From Haliclona indistincta (taxonomy: Eukaryota > Porifera > Demospongiae > Haplosclerida > Chalinidae): a stretch of DNA of 64,000 nucleotides. The DNA is taken from positions 18,513,752-18,577,751 of the forward strand of contig OZ024783.1 in NCBI GenBank assembly GCA_964017065.1, read 5' to 3'. The position numbers and the translations under genes were made by a program. Within the stretch, counting starts at the first letter, position 1. The number at the start of each line of letters is the position of its first letter. This document shows, one piece after another, positions 23,001 to 32,200 of this stretch. The notes beneath the pieces are model-generated. The model ran no database searches. It had not been told where the DNA came from and worked only from the letters and a program-made list of their open reading frames with translations.

Positions 23001-25423
23001 GAGGTATGACACAGGTAGGTCTGTATACAAGCATGGTAGTAGACATGTGTGTATTGAGAGGTATGACACAGGTAGGTCAGTATACAAGCATGGTAGTAGA
23101 CATGTGTGTATTGAGAGGTATGACACAGGCAGGTCAGTATACAAGCATGGTAGTAGACATGTGTGTGTTGAAAGGTATGACACAGGTAGGTCAGTATACA
23201 AGCATGGTAGTAGACATGTGTGTATTGAGAGGTACGACACAGGTAGGTCAGTATACAAACATGGTAGTAGATATGTGTGTGTTGAGAGGTACGACACAGG
23301 TAGGTCTGTATACAAGCATGGTAGTAGACATGTGTGTGAGGTATGACACAGGTAGGTCAGTATACATGCAAGCATGCATGGTAGCTCTGGATCAGAATAG
23401 ATGAACAGTAAATGTCTAAGGCTCAACTCTTACTGTTAATCACAATCGCAACTGTGATCACACAAATTCACACGAGAGAAAAGTGTCAAATTTGATGGTT
23501 GTCTCTCTCTCGTACACCACTACACTAGCTGAACTTAGTAATATCAGTTCAAATGCACTTGCATACTGTCTGTTGGTTCATAAAGTGAGTGACTACATTG
23601 GTTTGAACATGCTATTATCCTGGATGGTGGTAGTGATTACACTAACACAGAACAAATCCAGAACTGCATGTTGCTAGAACCATTCCGTAAATCCTTAATT
23701 TGAACATGACGGGCTTCAGACAGGCACGTTAGCACGATAGGCTTCCAGCAGGAGTATGACAAGCTTGAGCTACTCTATTTACACTAGTGCTAGAAGAGTT
23801 CTGGAACAATGCCCAGCGCTAATGTAAACACACTGTAAGATGGTGGACACAAGAGAGTGTGTGGCTAGCTCAGTCTCACCAGGTGTTGTGGGAGGGGCAC
23901 CAGACTCACTGGACGGTTGAGTGGATGCTGAGAGAGAGAGAGAGAGAGAGATAATAAAATTGGTTAGTAATAAATTATTTCTTATTCTCTAATTAGAGTA
24001 AGTCATTACATGAGTATAGTATTAGCTATGGTAATAGTAGGTGTGGTCAGACCTCAGTAGCTCATGTTATCACGTACTGACCAGCTCTCTCCAGCAAGTC
24101 CACAATGTCTTGATGATTCTCACGTCTCGCATAATCAAGTGGAGTCCTACCAACCTATAGTGTAACAATAGAACAGTGTGAGTCATGACACACACACAAA
24201 CCAAAAATGAGAAATGGACTCAGTTAAGAAACAATGACTTTGCAATCAGTTCATTTCAATACATACTGTAACCAGAAACACACCCAAACTGCATAAACTG
24301 ATTCTAACATAGCTTGAACCATACATGAACATAGACCCTTCCACACTCTCTGTGCTATAGAATTTATATGCACAGATCTACAAAATTAAATCATGCAAAT
24401 CACTGTTTTTATGTGATGTTAACTACAGAACATGGTTTGGTAGCACAGAGGACAAGTATAGCTAACAAACACTTGGAATTAAGAACTCATATGTTCTTCA
24501 GAGTGGTACAGAGACACATGCAGGCTCATGTATCTACATGTATGGTGTAATCTACAGTAAGCACTTTACGATAGTATAGTAGTTGTATTGTATTTCATGA
24601 GAACAGCTTTGTTCAACAACACAACATATCAGTATCAATAGACACACATATACTCACATTATCGGTTGTATCGGTAGCTGCACCCGCAGCAATCAGCTGC
24701 TCAGCTACAGCTGTTTGACCATTGATTGCACTGTAATGAAGTGCTGTCTGACCACCCTATAGAATAAACAACAAGTGAAGAGCACATGGTTATTGAGTGT
24801 GAAGTGGTGTCAAGCACAACACATGGTAACTGGTCTTGTTGGTAATAACACAGTAACTAGTGTATTACAATATCAGACGATGGCTTGTGTACCAGTACAG
24901 TATGACACATAGTGTCTACACATCACAGGAAATACTATTATCATTTGACATGTACTGCAATAGTCTACTAGTGGACGGAGCAAGCCAGAGCAAGAGAACA
25001 ATGAGATTACTGTAGCACTGCAGTACACATGGTCTGGTATATCAGTGATTGTATTGTGACAGACAGACAGATATTCCTAAAGTACATTAGAAATTCTTCA
25101 CCACAGCTAGTATACTGTCTGCTTAGGCAGTACATTACCATGGTATCAAAAGAGAATGCCTTCTTCAGACGGGTCTAAAGAAGGCATAAAGCTGAAATGT
25201 CACAAGAACTTTTGTTTCGACTCTGACTTTCACCATGTACATAGCAGTTGACCATAATTAATTATAGACAGACGACAGAATGACAGACAGACAGATACAC
25301 ATGTGTGTGTATGATCTACTAACATACCCCATCTCTGGCATTGATGTCTATCTCAGGTTGTGACAGGAGTAGTCCAACAACCTGAGAGTGTCCATACATT
25401 GAGCTAATGATAAGTGGTGTCCA
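7779..25423 (-). CDS. Gene A: ankyrin / P-loop / COR-like / Death-domain protein, 5' end missing
   Basis: Eight exons can be joined in frame, in coding order: 25423-25328, 24756-24658, 24154-24082, 23927-23880, 11830-11583, 9926-8201, 8142-8080 and 8026-7779. The visible total is 2601 bases, or 866 codons plus stop, with GT-AG borders and matching phases. The order is three ankyrin exons, a Ser/Pro linker, a P-loop exon (GPPATGKTS), a large exon with the G3-like DSGGQP and a COR-like region, then a Death domain. The domain order is like DAPK1 and other ROCO-type signalling proteins, so a cytosolic GTP-regulated scaffold for death-domain assembly is a reasonable inference. Compared with gene B, exons 1-2 are absent: homology runs to the gap at 26036, and the sequence beyond it is unrelated. 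The intron 23879-11831 (12 kb) carries the giant minisatellite. Confidence 0.8.
8201..9926 (-). CDS. Gene A large exon: GTPase G3/G4 motifs and COR-like region
   Basis: This is one 1726-base exon between ccctTAG|GTTTGTG and CACCAG|gtatatg. Early residues form a Pro/Ser linker. They are followed by LMSDSGGQPNYLDVFPLF, which matches the switch II / G3 motif (D-x-G-G-Q) of Roc-type GTPases, and by VIGTFADRMHE in the G4 position, where the canonical NKxD is not clear. The rest is a COR-like helical region, ending with an FPCSC cysteine pair that is also kept in genes B and C. Small frames at 9752-9982 read the 5' part out of frame and are shadows. Relative to gene B the exon is 12 bases shorter, a whole number of codons. 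Confidence 0.85.
9982..10939. mobile_element. 0.96-kb terminal-inverted-repeat element in intron 7 of gene A
   Basis: About 57 bases at the left end (actatagtttcagtgg, then agatttcagtga) recur inverted at the right end (tcactgaaatct, then ccactgaaactatatagt). No coding capacity. The orthologous element is at 31423-32384 in gene B's intron, so it inserted before the duplication. Confidence 0.75.
10965..11475. mobile_element. 510-bp insertion present only in copy A (unidentified)
   Basis: Alignment of flanks shows that copy B passes directly from taatatttttatt to ttggca-gaaagctccc, whereas copy A has about 510 extra bases between these points. The insert contains GC-richer segments such as ctcgggttaacacctgtttg and a short T-run, but has no clear terminal repeats, poly(A) tail or long frame. 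It could be a SINE, or sequence lost from copy B. Confidence 0.6.
11583..11830 (-). CDS. Gene A P-loop exon (Walker A)
   Basis: The 248-base exon starts after ctctctgcag| and ends at GACATG|gtatgc. It carries VTTQGPPATGKTSVIDLAMG, a Walker A / G1 loop (G-x4-G-K-T/S), followed by RHSTGVAEPPS in the switch I position and an acidic stretch (DDSSEDVEWEEL). It joins in phase both to the 48-base linker exon at 23880-23927 across the minisatellite and to the large exon. Confidence 0.85.
11857..12345. repeat. 52-bp satellite, nine copies, gene A intron 6
   Basis: The unit contains acacagctagtgtagctact, tatcatgtgaccacag and a tatctaca-atatca end. Nine head-to-tail copies are almost identical apart from gcatat/gtatct and ata/gta variants. 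It starts about 25 bases upstream of the P-loop exon's acceptor. Confidence 0.95.
12346..12640. other. Spacer between the two satellites in copy A
   Basis: The 295 bases contain a short gagagagaga tract near 12577-12605 and no feature or frame of note. The spacer is absent from copy B, where the 52-bp satellite joins the minisatellite directly. Confidence 0.6.
12641..23385 (+). repeat. Giant 52/57-bp minisatellite array 1 (about 10.7 kb)
   Basis: Tandem monomers have the core acaggtaggtcagtatacaa and gcatggtagtagacatgtgt. The long form is 57 bases (ending gtgtgttgagagg). Shorter forms lack ttgag or gt, giving 52- and 55-base units. Roughly 190-200 units fit in the span (estimate from length). 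Because 57 is divisible by three, runs of long units stay open in several frames (for example [19 protein letters not shown]), but the 52-base units shift frame, so these are not genes. Blocks repeat as higher-order units: segments at 13.6-15.3 kb recur 2482 bases downstream and again near 19.0 kb. The array lies wholly inside intron 6 of gene A. Confidence 0.97.
24082..25423 (-). CDS. Gene A ankyrin-repeat exons
   Basis: Three exons, 25328-25423, 24658-24756 and 24082-24154, each encode about one ankyrin repeat: WTPLIISSMYGHSQVVGLLL, then TALHYSAINGQTAVAEQLIA, then VGRTPLDYARRENHQDIVDL. One-repeat-per-exon organisation and phase-0 borders explain how such repeats can be gained or lost cleanly. 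The 48-base Ser/Pro exon 23880-23927 follows. Confidence 0.85.
25175..25198 (+). ncRNA. Hammerhead-ribozyme-like relic, copy A
   Basis: The sequence ctaaagaaggcataaagctg followed by aaatgtc resembles the CUGANGA - stem II - GAAA core of small hammerheads carried by retroelements. The first core position after CU is A instead of G and stem II has one G-U pair, so self-cleavage is unlikely. A second, inverted half (gccttcttcagac) lies just upstream, so a simple hairpin repeat is the alternative. Confidence 0.2.
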
Positions 25424-25877
25424 CTGTACAATAGTAGAGAATGATAACAACAACACAGTGAATATTAATAAACAATGCAACATTTTACATAATCAACTGT
25501 TGTTCAATATAGCAAGTCCCACACTGATCAAACAGTGTCCTCTGTGATGTATCTATCTATGCCTACATCATTCCATAAATGCTCCTGTGTTCTTATTGAT
25601 TGGACAGTATTTTACCACATGTTGATCACACATTGTGTATTAGGCAGTCAGAGACTGAGCAAGTGCACAGATCATCACAAGGCATCGTGTGTGGTTCTTA
25701 ACGGCAGTAGAGCCGACCAACAAGAGTGCACACGTTGAGACTGATGAACAGAGAGAGGACAGGCTACAGCTAGCACATGATCGAGGCAACGATAATATGG
25801 TGCTACAGAGACTGATCAACACAGCTCAGTAAATACCAGCTCAGATCATGCAGTCTGTTCTCACTCAGGCTCACCAA

Positions 25878-25927
25878 ACACACACACGCACGCACGCACG
25901 CACGCACAGACACACGCACACACACAC
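25878..25927. repeat. CA/CGCA microsatellite in gene A intron
   Basis: About 50 bases of acacacacgcacgcacgcac type repeat are present in copy A. Copy B reads directly caaacactccatttatag at the same place. Confidence 0.9.
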
Positions 25928-26035
25928 TATAATAATTGTAGCCTGAGACAAAGTCAACTAGTTTGTTGTGAACCATGCTCTTTTTTGTCAGGTGTAACAA
26001 CAATGTAGGGTGGGGCTAGCTCACATGTACAGTAC

Positions 26036-26235
26036 NNNNNNNNNNNNNNNNNNNNNNNNNNNNNNNNNNNNNNNNNNNNNNNNNNNNNNNNNNNNNNNNN
26101 NNNNNNNNNNNNNNNNNNNNNNNNNNNNNNNNNNNNNNNNNNNNNNNNNNNNNNNNNNNNNNNNNNNNNNNNNNNNNNNNNNNNNNNNNNNNNNNNNNNN
26201 NNNNNNNNNNNNNNNNNNNNNNNNNNNNNNNNNNN
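26036..26235. other. Assembly gap (200 N)
   Basis: A run of exactly 200 N, probably of unknown true size. Copy-A homology ends at its left edge and a foldback element begins at its right edge. Gene A's exons 1-2 may be hidden here. Confidence 0.99.
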
Positions 26236-26632
26236 AGCATGTACGCCTAGCATATGCAACAAGGGCTGTGGGTGTATGCGAGTATGTTTACAGCAAGGAA
26301 CGTTAACTTAAAACAAGAGCAAAGATCAGTGTGCCCCGTTAGACTAAGCTCTGCCTGTATAGTTAGTGAGCGGTAGTGGAGTGTGAGACGCGTTAATAGC
26401 TGGTGTCAGACTAGTAACTTACAAGCAGCTCAGCCTGGGACTTCTGCTTGAAGTTGAGCGTAACTTGCAAGAAATGAATCAGAGGTTAAACTCACTAACT
26501 ATACAGGCAGAGTTTTGTCTAACGGCGCACACTGATCTTTGCTCTTGTTTTAAGTTAACGTTCCTTGCTGTAAACATACTCGCATACACCCACAGCCACA
26601 CCCCTTGTTACATATGCTAGGCGTACATGCTG
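26236..26632. mobile_element. Foldback element truncated by the gap
   Basis: The left arm 26236-26370 and right arm 26491-26632 are inverted copies (agcatgtacgcctagcatat at the left edge, its inverse at the right), with about 120 bases between. The left end is cut by the gap. Such a hairpin is a likely cause of the assembly break. Confidence 0.8.
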
Positions 26633-27117
26633 CCTGGATACAAACAACGGTTACAAGTCATGTTATGCATCGATATGGTGACCTATGCTAAGGGTTGAGT
26701 TTCTCTCCGTCACAAAGAGATCTAGTGATTCCTGTGAACTTGATTCAGTAGTCTGCATACGATGAGCCTGAGCGAGTGGCACGCTAGTCTTTGAGGGCTA
26801 CACTGCAAAACACAGATCAGACTACGTTGGGCAACTCTACCTATAGATATAGAAGTGAGCTCTAGGCTATGATTCAAGCTGAACAAGTCAAATCAAGTGT
26901 CCTTCAGCTTTTTTGCCGTTTGGCGTTCCATTCCACGTTCCATTCCATATTCCATTCCATTCCACGTTCCGCGTTTTACACCCACCCACGTTTAGATCTA
27001 CTGTGTTTATAGCGTGGCATAGTTTCCCGTCATTACGTAAACGGCCGCATTGAACAATGAATAAAGTATGAATAACAATACACTTGATTCAACTATACAA
27101 CAAGTCTGTTTTATTTA
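26633..27117. other. Non-coding stretch with short CATTC-type repeat
   Basis: No gene was seen. At 26929-26977 there are imperfect direct copies of cattccacgttc/cattccatattc. The rest is unremarkable. Confidence 0.4.
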
Positions 27118-27392
27118 CAATTTTTCTCTAGTTGTGTGAAACGTACGAAGCTAAAACTGCTCGTGCAAGCTCATCTACTATCTGTGGAGGAGCCTGCGTA
27201 TGGATTTCGCCGAGCAATGCTCGTACGCGATACTACAGCTGCGTACTCTGTACTGTCTGGCTGTACGTAGCTGCAGTATCACGTACGAGCATTTCTCGGC
27301 GAAATCGATACGCAGGCTCCTCCACGAATGGAAGATGAGCTTGCAGGAGCAGTTTTAGCTTCGTACTTTCCACACAACTAAAGAAAAATTGT
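27118..27392. mobile_element. 275-bp palindromic element
   Basis: The left arm 27118-27247 and right arm 27262-27392 are inverse copies (acaatttttctctagttgtg against its inverse at the right), separated by only about 14 bases. A plus-strand frame through the left arm is an artefact. Confidence 0.8.
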
Positions 27393-27582
27393 AAAAACTC
27401 GATCGTGTTTAGTCTTCACATGACGAGCTCGTCGTTCCGTGATGGCGAACACTACGTGGCTGAAACTTGCTATTATCAATGCCTATCTATAGACAAACAA
27501 AGCGCACACTGCAACTCCGTCTGCACAGATAGACTTGGCTTAAAAAGAAATAGCCACTTGCAAAGTCATGAATCTCATTAAA

Positions 27583-27602
27583 ATGGTATCCCGCCACCTT
27601 AA
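27583..27602. mobile_element. Orphan terminus of the GGTGGCGG/TTAA MITE family
   Basis: The sequence atggtatcccgccaccttaa matches the right end of the element at 2456-3066, including TTAA. No partner terminus was found between the gap and this point. Confidence 0.55.
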
Positions 27603-27871
27603 TTGCTAAAGTTAATTCTCACATTAATAATATTCATAATCTGTGGTCATGCTAATCATCACTGAGGTTGGCTGGGTTGTGTAAACTTGTGATGGTTGCA
27701 TACTCTTAGGTAATGAACTCTTGTTATATGTCAATTCAACACAAAACACCTTCAAATTTAAGGCAGTATTTTGAGCTAAAGTCAAGAACCCAAACACATA
27801 CATGACTGGGTGCTGTACTTTGACATTAGAGTGTATGTTGAGTAAGTTGAACGCTTTGCATTAAAAACAAA

Positions 27872-27946
27872 AACAGAGTTGATAATTATAAAACAGCACT
27901 GTGACACCACAATGTACATTGTGATGTCTCTCTTGATGGTGGACAG
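27872..27946. repeat. Displaced copy of gene A's 3' flank
   Basis: The segment shares gttgataattataaaacagc and tgatggtggac with 7711-7771, immediately after the gene A stop. Here it is followed not by a Death exon but by a purine-rich tract (27955-28035, gagagaaagagagagaggga type). It appears to be a remnant of an A-type 3' end. Confidence 0.6.
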
Positions 27947-27996
27947 TGCAGAGGGAGTGAGGAGGGATCAGGAGGGAACAAGGGAGGAATCGAGAT

Positions 27997-28027
<31 letters not shown>

Positions 28028-28131
28028 TAGAGAGAGACGAGACAGAGAAAGGAGAGAGGTGTAGCAACTTCTCATCCTGCAAACAAAAAAAGGAGGGGCT
28101 AAAAAGTGAGAGAGGGTCTATAGGACCTCAA

Positions 28132-28315
28132 GAGGGGTTCCACTGTATACACCATTTGGTATACATTGCACATGCTTGCCTCTTTTAGCTCCTGAATGGG
28201 AGCCTGTCATGCCTTTTGTGAGCAATTATAGTGAAACCATTAAATAAATGATGCATTGGGATGAGAGAAGCTGTCCTCTGTTTAGAGGTACCAAATGTAT
28301 ACAGTGGAACCTCTC
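28132..28315. mobile_element. Small inverted-repeat element (CAGTGGAACCTCTC ends)
   Basis: The sequence gaggggttccactgtatac (28132 onward) is inverted at 28285-28315 (gtatacagtggaacctctc). The following atggtggacaccattgggac extends the repeat. Similar cagtggaacctctcta termini are common in marine invertebrate repeats (family recollection). No coding content. Confidence 0.5.
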
Positions 28316-28529
28316 TATGGTGGACACCATTGGGACCAACACAATCGTCCATTATAGAGAGGGTGTTCTCTGGTCAGGGGTTTATTATACATGTACATTA
28401 TGTGGGTTATATTTCAGTAAGTTTCCCTTATAGAGTGTCCATAACTTTTTCTGCTTTGAAAGAGGGCCAAACTCACAAGATGACACACATGTATGCACGA
28501 CGTGTGTGTCTCATCGTTCTTCCTCCTTC

Positions 28530-28930
28530 TCATGGTATTGTTGTATGGTACCTGTGTTCACTAGTTGCTGCATCATAGACAGGCAGAGCCTTGGTTGGTA
28601 TGCTGACACACTGGTACATATGGAGAGAGCTATAGGGTAAGTGTGGAGGCTGATCAACTTGAATTAATATTGAGAGGAATCCGGCTTCGCCGGCTCGATA
28701 TCCTCCTGGTTCTATCTATAGTAGTACACTACATGCACCTCCTGCATGTATGTAAGCTGCAATCACAAGCTACACCGAAATACTGTAGTTCACTGTTAAA
28801 TAATTATTAATGATTATGTGAGAAAACAAAAGTGAAAAAGTTAAAAATGAAGTGTGATGTGAATAAGTACATGCATAATAGCTAGTTTTATGAGCTACAG
28901 TATTATGGTTGTGTTTGTGAGACACCAGAT
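28530..28930. repeat. Duplicated downstream flank of gene B
   Basis: The flank is similar to 52855-53437 in the same orientation, including ttgtatggtacctgtgttca and a ccggcttcgccggctcg hairpin. Together with the Death exon it forms a block that was copied to 52.85-55.58 kb. It holds the empty integration site (acagtattatgg, 28899-28910) for the transposon at 53438. Confidence 0.8.
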
Positions 28931-29019
28931 GAGACTGAAAATGTTACATTGTGTTTCTCCTCCTGTATGAGAGACACACACTCACAATGCATCATGTACT
29001 AGTCACAACTCACCATCAG

Positions 29020-29288
29020 TTACTGGATCTTGTTAGCTAACTCATTCTCTCCCATCTTCTGCAGTGCAGCTCTCAACACATTCCATGAAGGGACTCCCCT
29101 CTTTGAGACGTCATCTTGCTGTTGCAGCCATGCTGAGAGCATGTGCATTTTGCATGCAGCTATCGTGCCTCTCTGTTCACGGTCTATTCTCTCCAGAGTG
29201 GGGTAGAGAAGGCCTAGTTGTAGTCCAAGCTCTCTCCAGTCATTGAGATCATGAATCACAGTGAACACATCACACAGATCATTAACAA
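29020..29288 (-). CDS. Gene B last exon: Death domain
   Basis: After aatcacag| the exon reads VNDLCDVFTVIHDLNDWREL, then GLLYPTLERIDREQRGTIAA, and ends LANKIQ-stop. This is a typical Death domain with conserved Trp and Leu positions. It is closer to the broken copy at 55.25-55.5 kb than to gene A's Death exon. Confidence 0.88.
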
Positions 29289-32200
29289 CTGTGATTATAA
29301 TGAGTATAATAACAGGATCACTCTCATTGTAACTCACTGAGTGTTCTAGAGTGGTCACCACTAACACCAGCAGCAGTTGTGGGTAGCTGTGTAGTCGTGT
29401 TTGTGCCTATAATAGTACAACACAATAACAATGAAATGGTTCATAATAATGGCATACCAGCTGGTGACTGCAGCCATCGCAACTCATGATCCTTCAATTC
29501 ACATCTCTTCTTCTTGATTTCTCCACACCAAGTTTTTGTTGGTGGTATTGTGTAGATGATGTGGCGAGACTCTCTCTGCAGTGGGTTACAGGAGCAGGGA
29601 AAGGAGTCCTCGATAGTGATGCTGTCTACATCAAAGCTGAGCCTCTCCTCTGTTTCACGTATTTTCTCACGGATGATGGAACGAATGACGGAGCAATCAC
29701 TGTCGCTGAAGATCTCTAGTTGAAGCTGTCTCTCAATAATAGTGACATCACCTCCTTTTCTGTAGTGAAGTACAAAGATGTTTCTATACTGCTGCTGTCC
29801 ATTGACAACACTGAATGAGCGAGAGGAAAGGAGCAACACGATCAGTGTAGGAGAGAAAGCAGGAGGCAGAGGAATGTACAGCTCTTGACTGTCAACTCGA
29901 GTTCTCAACCTCACTATCCACGGACACATCTGCTCTAAATCAGCTGTTGTCTCATGCTCTTGTTCCTTTGAAGCATAGCGTAGTACACTTGGCATAAAGA
30001 ACTCATTGGATTTCTCGAAAATGGCAACAGCCTTTACCTCAGCAAGGAGGTTGATAAATGCCTCAGCATTGAGTAGGCGAGGGAATTTGCCACGGAAACA
30101 CTCCGCCAGTTTGTGTCGGTCAAAGCAGCCATGCTGTTGGAAGTGTTCCCTGACAAGAGAAGTAAGGTCGATGCCAAACAGATCATGGAGCTCGTCCCCA
30201 TTGATAAAGGACACACCAATCAGGTCGGACACCAGGTCAAGGATGGGCTTCAGATTTACGATAACGAGTGACTGGTAGCGTAAGACGAGGTTGAGGTTAT
30301 GGAAGAATGTGATTGCCTTCCTGGTCTCCTGCTCATCCATATCCAGTGACCTACCAATATCCAGACACTCCTGCTCTGGTAGAATGTCTCTCTGCTCGGC
30401 CTTAGATGAGGACAACAGACTAAGATAGAACCCAAACCATCGTAGTTTTATAGTAACCTCTATGGAAGGGCTCTTGCTGATTAGCCGTCGTAAGTCCTTC
30501 ATGTATTGCCTTCTCTGCTTCTTGTCTTTAATGACTGCATTGACGGGAAAGATAGGCTTGCCTTTGATGCCGATTTGGAGTTGCTTATAGGCTTTCAGGC
30601 TCTGGGCTAGGCTGGTATTTTTGTCATCAAGTGACTCACTTGTACATTCGTGCATTCTGTCGGCAAATGTGCCAACAATAACAAAATTTGGGGTGCCAGA
30701 GTAATCTGATGAAGGCATCAAAGAGGGAAGAAAGGAAGACATTGATTTAGCGAGAGACTCTAGTAGCTGCCAATATGAGTGCTGGAGCCTTGTATCAGCC
30801 ATGCTGATAGAGTGGCCTCGTATACAATATGAGAACTGTGGGATGGCATCTAATCGCTCATTAAGCTTCAGAGTGAAGAGGGCTAGACACTTGTTGCGGA
30901 CAAAGAGAGGGAAAACGTCCAGATAGTTTGGTTGACCACCAGAGTCAGACATTAGTAGTAATCTGGTACGAAAGAGGCGGGTTGATCCACGGACCTTGGG
31001 CAGTCGCTGCATGATGTCTGTCAATATCTGAGGAAAATCTCGTCTGTGCTTGGTTGCAGCACCAGGAGCTGCTGGAGGAGAGTGGGCTGGGTCAGAGAGG
31101 GTAGGGGTAGCTCCTGTCTCATGCAGGACAGCACTTCGTCGCTCTGTACCAAGATGGTCAACAGGTTTAGCCAGATCCTCGATAGTTTCACAAACCTAAG
31201 GGTGCATGAGCACAATAGGAATAATGGACCATCGTAGGAATTGGACAATTTAGACTGAATTTCTGAAGCCTCACCACAAACTATGTACTATAATAGTATT
31301 CTGATAGACACTAAAGTCCAATTTACAAAATTATTATAAATAGTGAACTTCATGTACAACAAATATTTTCATGTGATAATAATTATTCAGAGCTTTCGTG
31401 CCCAAAAATTAGTTTTTACATTAAACTATAGTTTCAGTGGAATAGATTTCAGTGAAAAAATCAGTAGTGGTCTTAACTACCGTAGATCTGGAAATTTTGA
31501 GTGTCAAAATATTTTCATCTGTCGTTCTAACAACGAAAATTAAAAACACGAAAATTGTGTGCATCAAAAATTTTGATCACCGAATAAATTCAAGTGCCTG
31601 GATGATCTCCTGATCCCCAAGGTCCTCTTTCTCGGGTACTACGCCCAAGGGAGATTGTCAGGACCAACCTTGTAGACGTGATAGCCTCTAACAACAGAGT
31701 GCTTTGACACTTCCATGCTTGACTTCTACACACTGCCATGTGTGGTACCAAGCTCGACCAAGTTAATATTAGGCGTGAACAAAAATAAGTAGCAAAAAAT
31801 TCAACGTCGTTAGTCATATAAAGGACAGAACTGAAATTAGATGCAACGAAAATTTTACAGCACAAAATGAATACGTGAAAATTCCCAAAAATATGATAGC
31901 TCAAAAACGACTGAAAAAGTTTAGTTGCTGTGGGAGATCCAACAATTGTTCCTGAATTAGGCGGAACAATAATGATGTCACAAGGTTAAAAATCAACAAT
32001 AAAGAACCACTGCACTGCTGTGTTCCAACACATATAGCAACAATGTAAGCTTGTTCAAGTTTCAAGAGATCTGTTTTCTGTTCCTAAGCAAAACGCAGTT
32101 AGAATCAGTGTTTCCACTCTCAAAGATACAGTAGTGGAGCTATTGTTGGCACACACAGCCATGTCACACCTCTGTACACTGCAATCCCACTAGAAGATGC

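Larger units (their letters stand above)
7795..26035. repeat. Segmental duplication, copy A
   Basis: The copy is homologous to 29055-49722 along its whole length (exons, introns and satellites in the same order and strand). Copy-specific differences are the 510-base insertion at 10965-11475, the 295-base spacer at 12346-12640, a CA/GCAC microsatellite at 25878-25927, and different satellite copy numbers. The right end is cut by the assembly gap. Confidence 0.9.

Noticed and set aside
12641..23385. Long open frames of 19-residue repeats ([19 protein letters not shown] and others) on both strands
   Set aside because: A 57-base unit keeps any stop-free frame open. Three forward readings and reverse readings are all open, and the 52-base units shift frame, so these are by-products of the satellite.
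27861..28082. Minus-strand Ser/Leu-rich 73-residue frame
   Set aside because: Comes from the gaga purine tract and the displaced 3' flank; no domain.
31021..31248. Equivalent 75-residue frame in copy B
   Set aside because: Same reason: it is out of frame with the spliced exon 29458-31195.
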